From Fredinandcohnia quinoae (lineage in GTDB: Bacteria > Bacillota > Bacilli > Bacillales > Bacillaceae_L): a stretch of 60,854 bases of DNA. The stretch is taken from the NCBI RefSeq assembly GCF_022427965.1, contig NZ_JAKTTI010000027.1, forward strand, positions 1 to 60,854, read 5' to 3'. Below, one piece after another: positions 8,463 to 16,355 of this stretch. Positions within the stretch are counted from its first letter, which is position 1. Every line of letters starts with the position of its first letter. The translations under genes and the position numbers were made by a program. Below the pieces are notes generated by a model. The model had not been told where the DNA came from and did not search any database. It worked only from the letters and a program-made list of their open reading frames with translations.

Positions 8463-8722
8463 TGAAATCGTCTCCTAACCCCAATAAATGTTTGTTCCTT
8501 AACTTCAATTGTTTTGTGATCAGTATGAAAAATGTAGTATTCACGAGTTGGTTCTACTAAGTGCAGTTTCTTATATTCTTTCCATGCAAGAGTTGAATCG
8601 GGGAAGTTAGAAATGACTGATAACTCGTCAATGTAACGAGTTGAGTTTTCTGAGTAGGCAGAAATAGCTTCGACAAGAACCCACTGCTCAGGATATTGAT
8701 CACGTACTTGTTCCCATTTCAT
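8459..8722 (-). CDS. Conserved hypothetical partner of the retropepsin-like protein
   Basis: This is an 87-residue protein starting at ATG 8722 with GGAGG eight bases upstream; a GTG three codons earlier lies within the ribosome site and is unlikely. The sequence begins MKWEQVRDQYPEQWVLVEAI and contains no known catalytic motif. It is coupled to the downstream protease by a four-base overlap. Small proteins of this type next to a retropepsin-like gene suggest a substrate, adaptor or inhibitor, but that is inference. Confidence 0.7.
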   Translation of the reverse strand: MKWEQVRDQYPEQWVLVEAISAYSENSTRYIDELSVISNFPDSTLAWKEYKKLHLVEPTREYYIFHTDHKTIEVKEQTFIGVRRRFQ

Positions 8723-8802
8723 AACTAGCACCTCCTAGTTCTTTTTAATAAGTATATCATTTTTAAGGGAATTGAATAAATCTATTTGAGGCGTTGAATC
8801 AA

Positions 8803-9060
8803 TGTTGATGAGATTTTTAAATTTAAAAGTAAATATAAAAAATCCTCGTCTTGATTAGGTAAAATTAGCGGAATTTTTCCGGTTATATGCAAAATAGGGC
8901 TCATTTCGGAATAAATAGAGGAAGGTTTTCCGCTTATACGAAGCAAATCCTTCAATTTTCATGCTTTTCGAATCAATAGGCGGAGTTCTTCCTTCTATAT
9001 TAACTATTTTTTATTCTTTTTTTTAATTAGAGGGAGTTTTTTCCGTTAATTATCTGATTG
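8803..9060. repeat. Array of four near-palindromic GCGGA...TTCC units
   Basis: Four units of the form ATTAGCGGAATTTTTCCGGTT occur near 8864, 8915, 8976 and 9027, about 51, 61 and 51 bp apart. The same arrangement with nearly the same spacing (50, 60, 52) appears at 22840-23035, and a shortened copy at 303-448. Each unit can form a small hairpin (GCGGAA / TTTCCG). No open frame crosses it. It fills most of the 500-bp gap between two cassettes. Confidence 0.7.
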
Positions 9061-9181
9061 GGTGCTTAACCTGATATAAGTTACTGAGAAATAAATTAAA
9101 CGGCAGTATTTATGCCGCTTTATACTTGGAGTAAATTTAATAATGATCTATCTAGAATTAATTCAAAACTCTGCTTTACTA

Positions 9182-9199
9182 TCACTTGTGGCACGGTTT
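9182..9199 (-). other. SCC-type attachment-site copy (K-P-C-H-K-stop)
   Basis: The minus strand reads AAACCGTGCCACAAGTGA, a diverged copy of the rlmH end. The about 30 bp beyond the stop (TAGTAAAGCAGAGTTTTGAA) match the bases beyond the real rlmH stop (TGGTAAAGCAGAAAAATGAA), so core and flank are both shared. This supports a repeated integration boundary. Confidence 0.6.
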
Positions 9200-9222
9200 A
9201 GCGTGATGTATTAAAATGAGGC

Positions 9223-9266
9223 AAAACACAAAAAGGCACTATTTCCTTAGCACCTTTTTGTGTTTT
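9223..9266. terminator. Strong bidirectional hairpin
   Basis: AAAACACAAAAAGG pairs with CCTTTTTGTGTTTT across a short loop. It ends four bases before the stop of the minus-strand gene at 9270 and is its likely terminator. Confidence 0.8.
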
Positions 9267-9269
9267 ATA

Positions 9270-9677
9270 CTAGATTATGTGAACATTATGTTTTATCCAT
9301 TTTCCATTACTGTAACTCATGAAGGGAAATAACTTAACATTTGGAGTACTATACTCTACATTCATTGGATCAAAATAATTATTAAGAAATTGACCTAGTC
9401 CTCCTGTTTCATAACCTTTTTCCATGTATTCCTCTTCATTCTCATAAAAATCATCGCTTATTTTTCTATCTAAATCTGGATCAATTCCTACACAATAAAA
9501 ATTTTCAAATGCTTTATATCCACCACCAAAAATTGTAAATTTCGATTCCCTTAAAGCTGGATTTTTAGCTTTAGCTAAATCTTCGAAAGCCTTAACCGCA
9601 ATCTTTTCTAATTCATCTTTATAATTCATTCCGTATTTATCATGACTATATAGCCAACAAATCAATGTACCATGCAA
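9270..9677 (-). CDS. Hypothetical cassette protein
   Basis: This is about 135 residues from a TTG at 9677, which follows AGGTGGGG at a normal distance. The frame stays open upstream to 9713, and an internal ATG (MNYKDELEK) is an alternative start. The sequence is acidic in the middle (FYENEEEYMEKGYETGG) and ends in aromatic-rich LFPFMSYSNGKWIKH. I recognise no family, signal peptide or membrane segment. It is the only gene between two attachment-site copies, so it is probably cargo of a very small insert. Confidence 0.65.
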   Translation of the reverse strand: MHGTLICWLYSHDKYGMNYKDELEKIAVKAFEDLAKAKNPALRESKFTIFGGGYKAFENFYCVGIDPDLDRKISDDFYENEEEYMEKGYETGGLGQFLNNYFDPMNVEYSTPNVKLFPFMSYSNGKWIKHNVHII

Positions 9678-9793
9678 TCTAATCCCCACCTTTAAATAGT
9701 TCTTTATTCTCAATAAAATTTTACTACATTGAATTTAAAATCTCTACGTCCATTAAATTACAATTTAAACAGTATAAATATAAAAAACCTCAT

Positions 9794-9811
9794 TTACTTA
9801 TGGAACGGTTC
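9794..9811 (-). other. SCC-type attachment-site copy (E-P-F-H-K-stop)
   Basis: The minus strand reads GAACCGTTCCATAAGTAA, preceded by TACAACGGA (Y-N-G), close to the N-R-G that precedes EPYHK in RlmH. A weaker look-alike (TTTTACCATAAATAC in the same direction) lies at 9818-9835. This marks the left edge of the MarR/rhodanese/EVE segment. Confidence 0.6.
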
Positions 9812-9868
9812 TCCGTTGTATTTATGGTAAAACGCTATAAATATTATAACACTTGCTATTCAAAAATT

Positions 9869-9902
9869 AATCAGTTATACTGATTATATAATTAACTGAT
9901 TA
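9869..9902 (+). promoter_or_regulatory. MarR-type operator and -10 box
   Basis: AATCAGT-TAT-ACTGATT (9869-9885) is a perfect inverted repeat, followed by a half-repeat TTAACTGATTA up to 9902. A TATAAT box lies between them at 9887-9892. The GGAGG ribosome site begins a few bases later. This is where a MarR protein would repress its own operon. Confidence 0.6.
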
Positions 9903-9923
9903 TCATAGGAGGTGGATATTTAG

Positions 9924-10343
9924 TTGCATAAATGGAATCAATCATATGGTTTTTTACTCGGAAAAATTCTCCAACAAATGGAAAATAAGTTTGCTGAAGG
10001 ACTTATCCCCTTTAATATTAATGCAAGGCAATATGGAGTACTTTTATTTATTCAGGAAAACCCTTATTCATCACAAAAAGATATCTCAGATAACCTACAA
10101 ATTGATCGGACAACTATGGTCAGTCACATTGATCATTTGGAAACTTTGGGAATTGTTGAGAGGGCAAAAAATCCTAATGATAGAAGATCCTACAGTCTAA
10201 TGATTACTGAAAAAGGCAATGATGTATTGGATTCGCGTTGGGAATTTTTAAACAATATAGAATTAGGAGTTTTAGCCCCTTTAAATCATAATGAAAAGCA
10301 ATTACTTAAAGATTTACTTGTTAAGGTTTGGAAATCACTATAA
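9924..10343 (+). CDS. MarR-family transcriptional regulator
   Basis: This is a 139-residue winged-helix regulator. The recognition region (SSQKDISDNLQIDRTTMVSH, about residues 50-69) and wing (NPNDRRSYSLMITEKG) are typical of MarR, and dimer-forming helices sit at both ends. It starts at TTG 9924 behind AGGAGGTGG. It is first in a plus-strand set with the rhodanese and EVE genes, and the palindromes upstream suggest self-repression relieved by a small molecule or thiol stress. The cluster is bounded by attachment-site copies. Confidence 0.85.
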   Translation: MHKWNQSYGFLLGKILQQMENKFAEGLIPFNINARQYGVLLFIQENPYSSQKDISDNLQIDRTTMVSHIDHLETLGIVERAKNPNDRRSYSLMITEKGNDVLDSRWEFLNNIELGVLAPLNHNEKQLLKDLLVKVWKSL

Positions 10344-10363
10344 AGAACAGGAGATTCTAGAAT

Positions 10364-10756
10364 ATGAATGCACTTGATTATTTTAATGCACGTCTTGAAG
10401 CAACAATAAGCCCTATGGATTTTATGAGATCTAAGCAAATGGATCCTGAGAAATACTTCTTAATCGATGTTAGAAACGGTCCAATTCATGTAAGAAGTGT
10501 AACAATTAAGGATGCTAATGTTATACCTGAACAAGAATTACCAAACCGATTAAATGAAATACCAAAGGATAAGGAAATTATCGTTTATTGCTGGGATGTC
10601 TGGTGCAATACTGCTGCCAAAGTAGCAAAGTCTTTATTGGAACAAGATTATAAAGTTAAAGAGTTGACCGGAGGAATCGCGGCATGGCAAGAAATGAACT
10701 TTCCTGTCTCAGATACAACAAAGGTTGATAATATTTCTGATAATTGTGGATGCTGA
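10364..10756 (+). CDS. Rhodanese-domain protein
   Basis: This is a 130-residue single rhodanese domain. Signature parts are L-I-D35-V-R (about 33-37) and the active loop V-Y-C76-W-D-V-W-C81-N, with C76 as likely sulfur carrier. It ends in a short Cys-Gly-Cys tail (residues 128-130), which could bind metal or accept sulfur. Cytoplasmic. It is 20 bp after the MarR gene and five bases before the EVE gene, so one transcript is likely. A role in sulfur transfer or thiol stress is inferred from the family only. Confidence 0.85.
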   Translation: MNALDYFNARLEATISPMDFMRSKQMDPEKYFLIDVRNGPIHVRSVTIKDANVIPEQELPNRLNEIPKDKEIIVYCWDVWCNTAAKVAKSLLEQDYKVKELTGGIAAWQEMNFPVSDTTKVDNISDNCGC

Positions 10757-10760
10757 TTCA

Positions 10761-11189
10761 ATGCACACTAGTATAAGATATTGGATTGGAGTTGCGTCTC
10801 GGGAGCATGTAATGAAGGGAATATGTGGTGGTTTTGCTCAACTTTGTCATGGAATAGAGGCTCCCTTAAAAAAGATGAACACTGGTGATTGGATAATATA
10901 TTACTCTTCAAAGGAAAGTATACAAGAAACTACTCCTTATCAAAAGTTCACTGCAATAGGCAAAGTTATCGATGATGATGTTTTTCAATTTGATATGGGG
11001 AATGATTTCATACCTTTCCGAAGAAATATAGATTTTATTAGTTGTACAGAAACATCTATTCATCCACTAATCCTACACCTCACTTTTATTAAGAATAAGA
11101 AGCGTTGGGGATATCCTTTTCGATTTGGTCATTTAGAGATAAGTGAAAAAGATTTTAAACTAATTTCGGAAAAGATGATTGAAGTTTAA
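10761..11189 (+). CDS. EVE-domain protein
   Basis: This is a 142-residue protein. The opening (RYWIGVASREHVMKGICGGF) and GDWIIYYSSKE (about 43-53) followed by FTAIGKV are the PUA-like EVE fold, which in other proteins reads modified bases in DNA or RNA. I start it at ATG 10761; the open frame runs further upstream inside the rhodanese gene. There is only a weak ribosome site, so coupling to the rhodanese gene is likely. A hairpin ends the operon. EVE domains are common in defence islands and, alone, as putative modified-nucleobase sensors; which applies here is not known. Confidence 0.8.
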   Translation: MHTSIRYWIGVASREHVMKGICGGFAQLCHGIEAPLKKMNTGDWIIYYSSKESIQETTPYQKFTAIGKVIDDDVFQFDMGNDFIPFRRNIDFISCTETSIHPLILHLTFIKNKKRWGYPFRFGHLEISEKDFKLISEKMIEV

Positions 11190-11222
11190 AGGGAGACTAG
11201 AGTGTTCTAATCTCCCTTTAAC
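11187..11222 (+). terminator. Intrinsic hairpin after the EVE gene
   Basis: TAAAGGGAGA pairs with TCTCCCTTTA around a 14-base loop. It includes the stop codon of the EVE gene. The T-run is short. Confidence 0.7.
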
Positions 11223-11271
11223 TTATTAAGAAATTCTCTGTCCACGACCAATTCATTTTTCTGCTTTACCA

Positions 11272-11289
11272 TCATTTGTGGTAAGGTTC
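11272..11289 (-). other. SCC-type attachment site at the 3' end of rlmH
   Basis: The last 18 bases of rlmH read GAACCTTACCACAAATGA (E-P-Y-H-K-stop). In staphylococci the equivalent rlmH end, coding E-A-Y-H-K-stop, is the chromosomal site used by SCC recombinases. Three further copies lie at 9794, 9182 and 8026, all in the same orientation. Confidence 0.65.
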
Positions 11290-11751
11290 CCCCCGATTTA
11301 TCCTGTAAGCCCGATAAACCTGCTCCACCAGCACCAACCTCATCAACTGATGTGGAAAAGTCATTTTTGAAAAAGAAAGTGTATCATTCGCCCGCTTCAT
11401 GACTTCGTTGCTCAATCCAAGTGATCCACCTATAATAAAGGCGATTTTGCTCTTTCCGTAGGTTGCTAGTTTGTCGAGATCGGCTGCTAGTTGTTCGGAG
11501 GATTTCATTTTGCCTTCGATTGCGAGTGCAATGACGTGGGTGTCGTCCGATATTTTCCCTAGGATGCGTTCGCCTTCTTTTTGCTTAATTTGTTCCATCT
11601 CTGATTCACTTAAGTTTTCTGGTGCCTTTTCATCTGGCAGTTCAATGATTTCTACTTTTGCATAAGCCGTTAATCGTTTTAAGTATTCATTGATTCCTTG
11701 GATTAAGTATTTTTCTTTTAGTTTTCCAACTGTGATTATTGTGATGTTCAC
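11272..11751 (-). CDS. rlmH: 23S rRNA (pseudouridine1915-N3)-methyltransferase RlmH
   Basis: This SPOUT-class methyltransferase modifies pseudouridine 1915 in helix 69 of 23S rRNA using S-adenosylmethionine. Taken from the GTG at 11751 ([16 protein letters not shown]) the protein has 159 residues, the family's usual length; the ATG at 11772 lacks a ribosome site. The knot region ([10 protein letters not shown]) and the conserved C-terminal [13 protein letters not shown] are present. Its last codons form the attachment site shared with three downstream copies, and the gene itself looks intact. It is preceded by DnaA boxes and the CxxH/CxxC gene. Confidence 0.95.
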   Translation of the reverse strand: MNITIITVGKLKEKYLIQGINEYLKRLTAYAKVEIIELPDEKAPENLSESEMEQIKQKEGERILGKISDDTHVIALAIEGKMKSSEQLAADLDKLATYGKSKIAFIIGGSLGLSNEVMKRANDTLSFSKMTFPHQLMRLVLVEQVYRAYRINRGEPYHK

Positions 11752-11786
11752 TTTTATCCCCACTTCATTCACATATTACAAACAAG

Positions 11787-11829
11787 TTATCCACAAAACT
11801 TATCCACATATCCACATTTTCTATCCACA
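11787..11829. promoter_or_regulatory. Cluster of four DnaA boxes away from oriC
   Basis: Two perfect TTATCCACA boxes (11787-11795 and 11800-11808) are followed by ATATCCACA (11808-11816) and CTATCCACA (11821-11829), all on the same strand within 43 bp. A converging pair TTATCCACT/TGTGGACAA lies at 12094-12110. The cluster sits between rlmH and the CxxH/CxxC gene, about 38 kb from dnaA. Confidence 0.8.
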
Positions 11830-11844
11830 TCTTGTATGGGAATA

Positions 11845-12003
11845 TTAGTTCCCTACTAGATATAATGCCACGTTTCGACAATATTCACAGGTTGTTGATA
11901 ACTGCTCTTCCTCTGTTAGCTTCGTCATAATTGGTGGTACTTCATGTTCATCAACATATATATCAAGCGCTAATTCGATATGTTCTTCACAGCATTTTAT
12001 CAT
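11845..12003 (-). CDS. CxxH/CxxC mini-protein
   Basis: This is a 52-residue protein that starts MIKCCEEHIELALDIYVDEH. C5-E-E-H8 and C39-E-Y-C42 give the four metal-type ligands of the small CxxH/CxxC family found beside rlmH in Bacillaceae; zinc binding is presumed. GGAGG lies eight bases before the ATG. No function is known. It is too short for most gene callers. It shares the minus-strand direction with rlmH, with the DnaA boxes between them. Confidence 0.85.
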   Translation of the reverse strand: MIKCCEEHIELALDIYVDEHEVPPIMTKLTEEEQLSTTCEYCRNVALYLVGN

Positions 12004-12460
12004 TATTTTTTCCTCCAATAGCTATTTATCCTTTTAACATTACCCACAGGCAGTTGGGGGTAATGGGGGTAACTTTTACTTTTATTATTCTTCTTATCCA
12101 CTGTGGACAATCATACCCTATTATCTTACCCCTTTTCCTTTCACCATTCAAAAAATCTTTTACCTAAAAAATTGATGCCCACCACGTTTTGACCACCTTG
12201 AACAGTTGATTTGCCCAAACTGATCATTCGACCTGTTCAACTTGGCATTACGATTGGTTCATTATGAACAGCGCAATACCTTAGAGTACTTCAGAGAGTT
12301 CTACAAAGAATACTTTATAAGACTTCTTCTTTAAGACATTTTTGAAAGCGAAAAAAAAATCTGCTTCAAAAAATTTTTTTAATCACATGCCCCCTTTTAA
12401 CCATCTCTTCACTATAACTTCATTGATAGATACTAAATGTTGTGAAGGGATGAATGAACA
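12004..12460. other. Intergenic stretch with DnaA-like pair and inverted repeats
   Basis: It holds the overlapping DnaA-like pair at 12094-12110 (TTATCCACTGTGGACAA), two GGGGGTAA runs near 12055, and an eight-base inverted repeat TTGAACAG / CTGTTCAA near 12206-12241. No tRNA or open frame. Promoters of the CxxH gene (leftward) and the DnaD-like gene (rightward) must lie here. Confidence 0.5.
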
Positions 12461-13405
12461 ATGAGTAGTAATTTGATTATAAATAGTCGACCACTGATGG
12501 TCATTCCAGAATTAGCAGTAAAAATAGGCCTCAATGAAAGCATTGTTTTGCAGCAGCTTCATTACTGGTTACAGCGAAGTAAGAATGTTCGCTTGGATCG
12601 TAAGTGGGTGTATTTCACATATGATAAATTGGTTGAGCAGTTTCCCTTTTTTTCAAAAAGTACGATTCGAAGAACGATTGCAAGGCTTGAGGATCTTGGC
12701 TTACTTCTTTCCGATTGCTTTAATAAAATGAAAATGGATCATACGAAATGGTATTCCATTAATTATGAAACCCTTACTGAATTAGATAGCCAAGGTGAGG
12801 AAACTAATATATCACCTGCAATTGAAGAGACTGTAGAAACACAACAAACCGAAATTCATTCACAACTAGAAGTAGCTACGCAAGAATTGAACTTACATAA
12901 TGGCCAAAATGAAAAACAGAATCAGTCAACGCTAAATAACAATACGAATTTGGCAACTGAGGTTCCTTCACAAACTCTACCTTCTTCTAGTAAAGCTGAC
13001 TTGAATCCATTTCAGTTCTATGAAGAAAATGGATTCGGTGTACGAGGTGGATTTATTTCTAAAAAAATTCATGCATGGTGTAACGATCTATCAGAAGAGC
13101 TTGTAATTGAGGCAATGAAACTTGCAGTGGAAAATGGGTCTGCGAGATGGAATTATGTTGAAGCGGTTTTATCCGATTGGGTCGATAAAGGTTATCAATC
13201 TGTTGAAGATGTTCATTCAGCTAGACTTGCTTATAAACAACGCCAAAAACAGCAAGTATCTAACCAACAAAAAGCGATTCGAAAAGAAATAATTCCTACT
13301 TGGTTATGTGAGGAACAGAAGCAATCTCCCAAAACCCTTAACCCAAATTTTGAGGAAGAAAAGAGAAAAATTGAAGAAAGAATTAGGGGACTTGATAGGA
13401 AATAA
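12461..13405 (+). CDS. DnaD-domain primosome-like protein
   Basis: This is a 314-residue protein. The N-terminal 110 residues look like a winged helix as in phage replisome organisers (VLQQLHYWLQRS; FPFFSKSTIRRTIARLEDLG). A polar, Q/N/E-rich linker (about 115-180) follows. Residues about 185-250 form a DnaD-type C-terminal domain (NPFQFYEENGFG...WNYVEAVLSDW) with the Y-x-x-x-I/V-x-x-x-W signature that binds DNA. Host DnaD is normally encoded elsewhere, so this is a paralogue. Its position next to a DnaA-box cluster is suggestive. It stands alone, convergent with htrC, and a shared hairpin ends both. Confidence 0.8.
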   Translation: MSSNLIINSRPLMVIPELAVKIGLNESIVLQQLHYWLQRSKNVRLDRKWVYFTYDKLVEQFPFFSKSTIRRTIARLEDLGLLLSDCFNKMKMDHTKWYSINYETLTELDSQGEETNISPAIEETVETQQTEIHSQLEVATQELNLHNGQNEKQNQSTLNNNTNLATEVPSQTLPSSSKADLNPFQFYEENGFGVRGGFISKKIHAWCNDLSEELVIEAMKLAVENGSARWNYVEAVLSDWVDKGYQSVEDVHSARLAYKQRQKQQVSNQQKAIRKEIIPTWLCEEQKQSPKTLNPNFEEEKRKIEERIRGLDRK

Positions 13406-13406
13406 A

Positions 13407-13430
13407 AAAAGAGAAGCCCTCGCTTCTCTT
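13407..13430. terminator. Shared terminator of the wal-htrC operon and DnaD-like gene
   Basis: AAGAGAAGC pairs with GCTTCTCTT around a short loop. On the minus strand it is followed by seven T and touches the htrC stop, so it ends the walR-htrC operon. It may also serve the plus strand. Confidence 0.85.
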
Positions 13431-14669
13431 CTACATGGATTCCTTCTCTAGACGAATCGTTATTTTTTGTTTTTTACCGCTTCGATAGATCGTTGTTTCC
13501 ATTGAATCGCCAATGGACTTTTTCGTGTATAAGTGTTTCCTTAATGCAATTACGGAATCAATTTTCTCACCGTCGAGCTCAACAATTACATCCAGTTCTC
13601 GTAGACCCGCTTGTGCTGCTGGGGAGTTAGAGAGAACCTCTAAAACCGCAACCCCTTCTGTCACATCTCTAGGTAATTGTAAGGTTTGCTGGCGATGATA
13701 GGATGAGATTTCACTTACTGCCTTCAACTGGCCAACTCCCATAAATGGACGATGGACTTCGCCGAATTTTTCTAGGTCTTCAATAATTGGCTTTGCACTT
13801 GTAATGGGGATTGAAAGACCAATTCCTTCAACCGCCTCTTGGGCAATTTTCATGGAATTGATCCCAATGACTTCCCCTTTAATATTGACAAGCGCTCCAC
13901 CGCTATTACCCGGATTAATCGCAGCATCTGTCTGCATAACATCCGCATTCCAGTCCGGTACTCCATCCTCATTGATGTCAATTGGAATGGTTCGATTTAA
14001 GCCCGAGATAATTCCTTGAGTGACAGAGCCTGAGAATTCTAGCCCCAATGGATTGCCAATGGCTATGACAGGTTCACCTAGGTTAACATCATCCGAATTA
14101 CCGAATGTCGCTACCTTCGTAACATCCTTCGCATCAATCTCGATGACAGCCAAGTCGGTCCAAACGTCACTGCCTAGTAGTGTTGCTTTTACACGTGAGC
14201 CGTCACTTAAGCTAACCTCGAGATTAGAAGCTCCTTCAACTACATGGTGGTTCGTTACAATGAAGGCTTTATCCTTGCCCTTTTTATATAGAACCCCTGA
14301 TCCAGTACCCGCTTCTTGCGACTCTCCCGACCAGAAGTTAGACTCCTGGAGGTTGACGATTCCTACAACTGCTTCACTTACCTTATCAACCGCTTTTGTA
14401 ATTCCCGTTGTCACATTCACATTAATATTTTGTTGAGCACCTGATTTCGTTGGTGGCTGAGCAATATCGACGTCTTCGAGACCATTCTGCTCCTCACTAG
14501 CAAGGCTTAATTCAAATGGAAGAAGATCATATTTAGATAAGAAAGGCAAAGCAATTAACATCAAAAAAGCACCTAGTATGGCACCAACTAGTGCAGATAG
14601 AAACCAGCCTCTTCGACTTCCTTTTTGTGAATATCGTTGGTTTTGATAATCTTGGTCATAATACCCCAT
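13431..14669 (-). CDS. htrC: HtrA-family serine protease HtrC (YycK)
   Basis: This is a 412-residue membrane-anchored protease and chaperone for misfolded envelope proteins. One membrane helix (about residues 21-42) is followed by a trypsin-like domain with the triad H142 (TNHHVV), D172 (WTDLAV) and S256 (GNSGGAL). A C-terminal PDZ domain (about 310-405) contains SPAAQAGLRELDVI. It is the last gene of the WalRK operon, as in other bacilli, and is followed directly by a terminator. Its ATG has AGGAG eleven bases upstream, slightly long. Confidence 0.93.
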   Translation of the reverse strand: MGYYDQDYQNQRYSQKGSRRGWFLSALVGAILGAFLMLIALPFLSKYDLLPFELSLASEEQNGLEDVDIAQPPTKSGAQQNINVNVTTGITKAVDKVSEAVVGIVNLQESNFWSGESQEAGTGSGVLYKKGKDKAFIVTNHHVVEGASNLEVSLSDGSRVKATLLGSDVWTDLAVIEIDAKDVTKVATFGNSDDVNLGEPVIAIGNPLGLEFSGSVTQGIISGLNRTIPIDINEDGVPDWNADVMQTDAAINPGNSGGALVNIKGEVIGINSMKIAQEAVEGIGLSIPITSAKPIIEDLEKFGEVHRPFMGVGQLKAVSEISSYHRQQTLQLPRDVTEGVAVLEVLSNSPAAQAGLRELDVIVELDGEKIDSVIALRKHLYTKKSIGDSMETTIYRSGKKQKITIRLEKESM

Positions 14670-14739
14670 ATATGTTACAACTCCTCAAACAATCCATATA
14701 TGCATTATACCCACCTATCAACAATTTCATTAGTTCATA

Positions 14740-15534
14740 CTATACATATGCTAGCTTAGTAGGGATTTTTGGATCGGTATCAAATAAGTCAAATTGCTCT
14801 CCAACAACATAACCTTTGCTTTCAAGTGTTTGCTTCACAGACATTCGCGCTAAATCCTTCATATTATTATCCTTACTCAAATGGGCTAAGTAAATGCGTT
14901 TCGTCCGGTCTCCGATTACGTCAGTCATTGCTAACGCTGCATCCTCATTGCAGACATGTCCCACATCACTTAAAATTCTTCGCTTAATACTCCAAGGATA
15001 ATGGCCCATTTGGAGCATGGATACATCGTGATTGCTTTCGAAAATGAACGCATCCGCGTTTTTTATCGTACCTTTCATCCGATCACTTACATAACCTGTA
15101 TCAGTTATAAGTACTACCTTTTTATGATCATGATGGAATACGTAAAACATCGGTTCTGCTGCGTCATGTGAAACCCCAAATGATTCAACATCTATATTGC
15201 CAAAGGTTTTAACAGTTCCCATATTAAAAATGAATTTTTGATCCAATGGGATTTCGCCGATGTTTGATTCCATCGCTCTCCATGTCTTTTCATTTGCATA
15301 GATCGGTAATTTGTATTTTCTAGCAAGGACACCTAATCCTTTAATATGGTCACTATGCTCATGTGTGACGAGGATTCCTGAAAGGTTCTTAATATCCCGC
15401 TCAATTTGATTAAATAATAGTTCTAGTTGTTTTCCACTTAATCCAGCATCAACTAATAATGAATGCTTGTCCGTCCCAACATAGAACGCATTTCCTGTGC
15501 TTCCACTTGCAAGCACACTAAAATGCAAACTCAT
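14740..15534 (-). CDS. walJ: Metallo-beta-lactamase-fold hydrolase WalJ (YycJ)
   Basis: This is a 264-residue cytoplasmic hydrolase of the metallo-beta-lactamase/RNase Z fold, with metal ligands in T-H58-E-H60-S-D62-H63. In relatives it is linked to DNA replication-associated exonuclease activity and cell-wall homeostasis. The ATG at 15534 has GGAG eight bases upstream and gives the usual length; a GTG three codons earlier also opens the frame. It overlaps the end of the walI region by spacing only and belongs to the wal operon. Confidence 0.93.
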   Translation of the reverse strand: MSLHFSVLASGSTGNAFYVGTDKHSLLVDAGLSGKQLELLFNQIERDIKNLSGILVTHEHSDHIKGLGVLARKYKLPIYANEKTWRAMESNIGEIPLDQKFIFNMGTVKTFGNIDVESFGVSHDAAEPMFYVFHHDHKKVVLITDTGYVSDRMKGTIKNADAFIFESNHDVSMLQMGHYPWSIKRRILSDVGHVCNEDAALAMTDVIGDRTKRIYLAHLSKDNNMKDLARMSVKQTLESKGYVVGEQFDLFDTDPKIPTKLAYV

Positions 15535-15539
15535 ATACG

Positions 15540-16355
15540 TCACTCCGTCTTTTCAATAATTTGGCCTTCGATTGCATTTACATATATATCTTTTTTATCA
15601 TCAACTACAATATGCCAAGTCGGTGTTAACACCTGTGATTCAGATAATGGTACAAGAGGATAATAACCAATCTCCATCTTCGACACATGGCTTCCCCATT
15701 TTAAATGGCCGTTTCCTAACAGAATCCCCAGAGTCTTAATTGGAGTTTGAATTTCCTCCTTTTCAAACTCTTTAAAATCAGTCAGAAGTGTTTGCTGATA
15801 CGAAACGATCTCATGGTTTTTATTAAAATTCAACACTAAGACTCCACTTAAATTGATAAATTGATTAACCATTGCCATTCCATCAACACTTGAGATTTGG
15901 TTGAATATCACCTGATTTTTATAATGCTGAAATAAAATGATCCTGCCTAATTCTTCATCAACCTTCCAAATCTCATAAGAATCACCCGAGATGATATTTT
16001 CCTTTACAACCTGGGTAATTAAAGCATCATCTTTTAGAGATAGGAGTTTGATAGGCTCTTTAAAAACCCCCTGAAGTAATGCTCCACTGTCGTAATTCAC
16101 TTCTTGATTTTTCAACTTTTCTACATCTTCTTTTGTAAAAAGTTTGATTTTACCGCTTATATACGTACCCTCTTTTGGTTCTTTTGGTAGAGGCTCATAC
16201 GTAATCTCCTGACCTGCTAATTGCTCATCGATACTTAATTCCTTAAGTAGATCCAGCTGACTACTATTCTTTTTTTCAATAAGCTGATAACCCAAAAATA
16301 CATTTAAAACGAGGAAGGTAATAATAAATAGAGTCTGTGTTTTACTCCAATCCAT
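15540..16355 (-). CDS. walI: WalRK regulator WalI (YycI)
   Basis: This is a 271-residue protein with a single N-terminal membrane helix (residues 8-24) and an extracytoplasmic domain of the YycI type. With WalH it binds the WalK kinase in the membrane and restrains it. Its ATG lies inside the end of walH (14-base overlap) with GGGGGGAT as ribosome site, so translation is coupled. Sequence conservation in this family is low and the call rests mostly on operon place, size and topology. Confidence 0.92.
   Translation of the reverse strand: MDWSKTQTLFIITFLVLNVFLGYQLIEKKNSSQLDLLKELSIDEQLAGQEITYEPLPKEPKEGTYISGKIKLFTKEDVEKLKNQEVNYDSGALLQGVFKEPIKLLSLKDDALITQVVKENIISGDSYEIWKVDEELGRIILFQHYKNQVIFNQISSVDGMAMVNQFINLSGVLVLNFNKNHEIVSYQQTLLTDFKEFEKEEIQTPIKTLGILLGNGHLKWGSHVSKMEIGYYPLVPLSESQVLTPTWHIVVDDKKDIYVNAIEGQIIEKTE

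Noticed and set aside
9818..9835. Fifth attachment-site copy
   Set aside because: About 12 of 18 bases agree and the stop codon is lost (TAC); too weak to count alone, though it lies beside a good copy.
1..12000. Recombinase, integrase or transposase gene for the cassettes
   Set aside because: None of the open frames in this region shows serine- or tyrosine-recombinase or transposase motifs.
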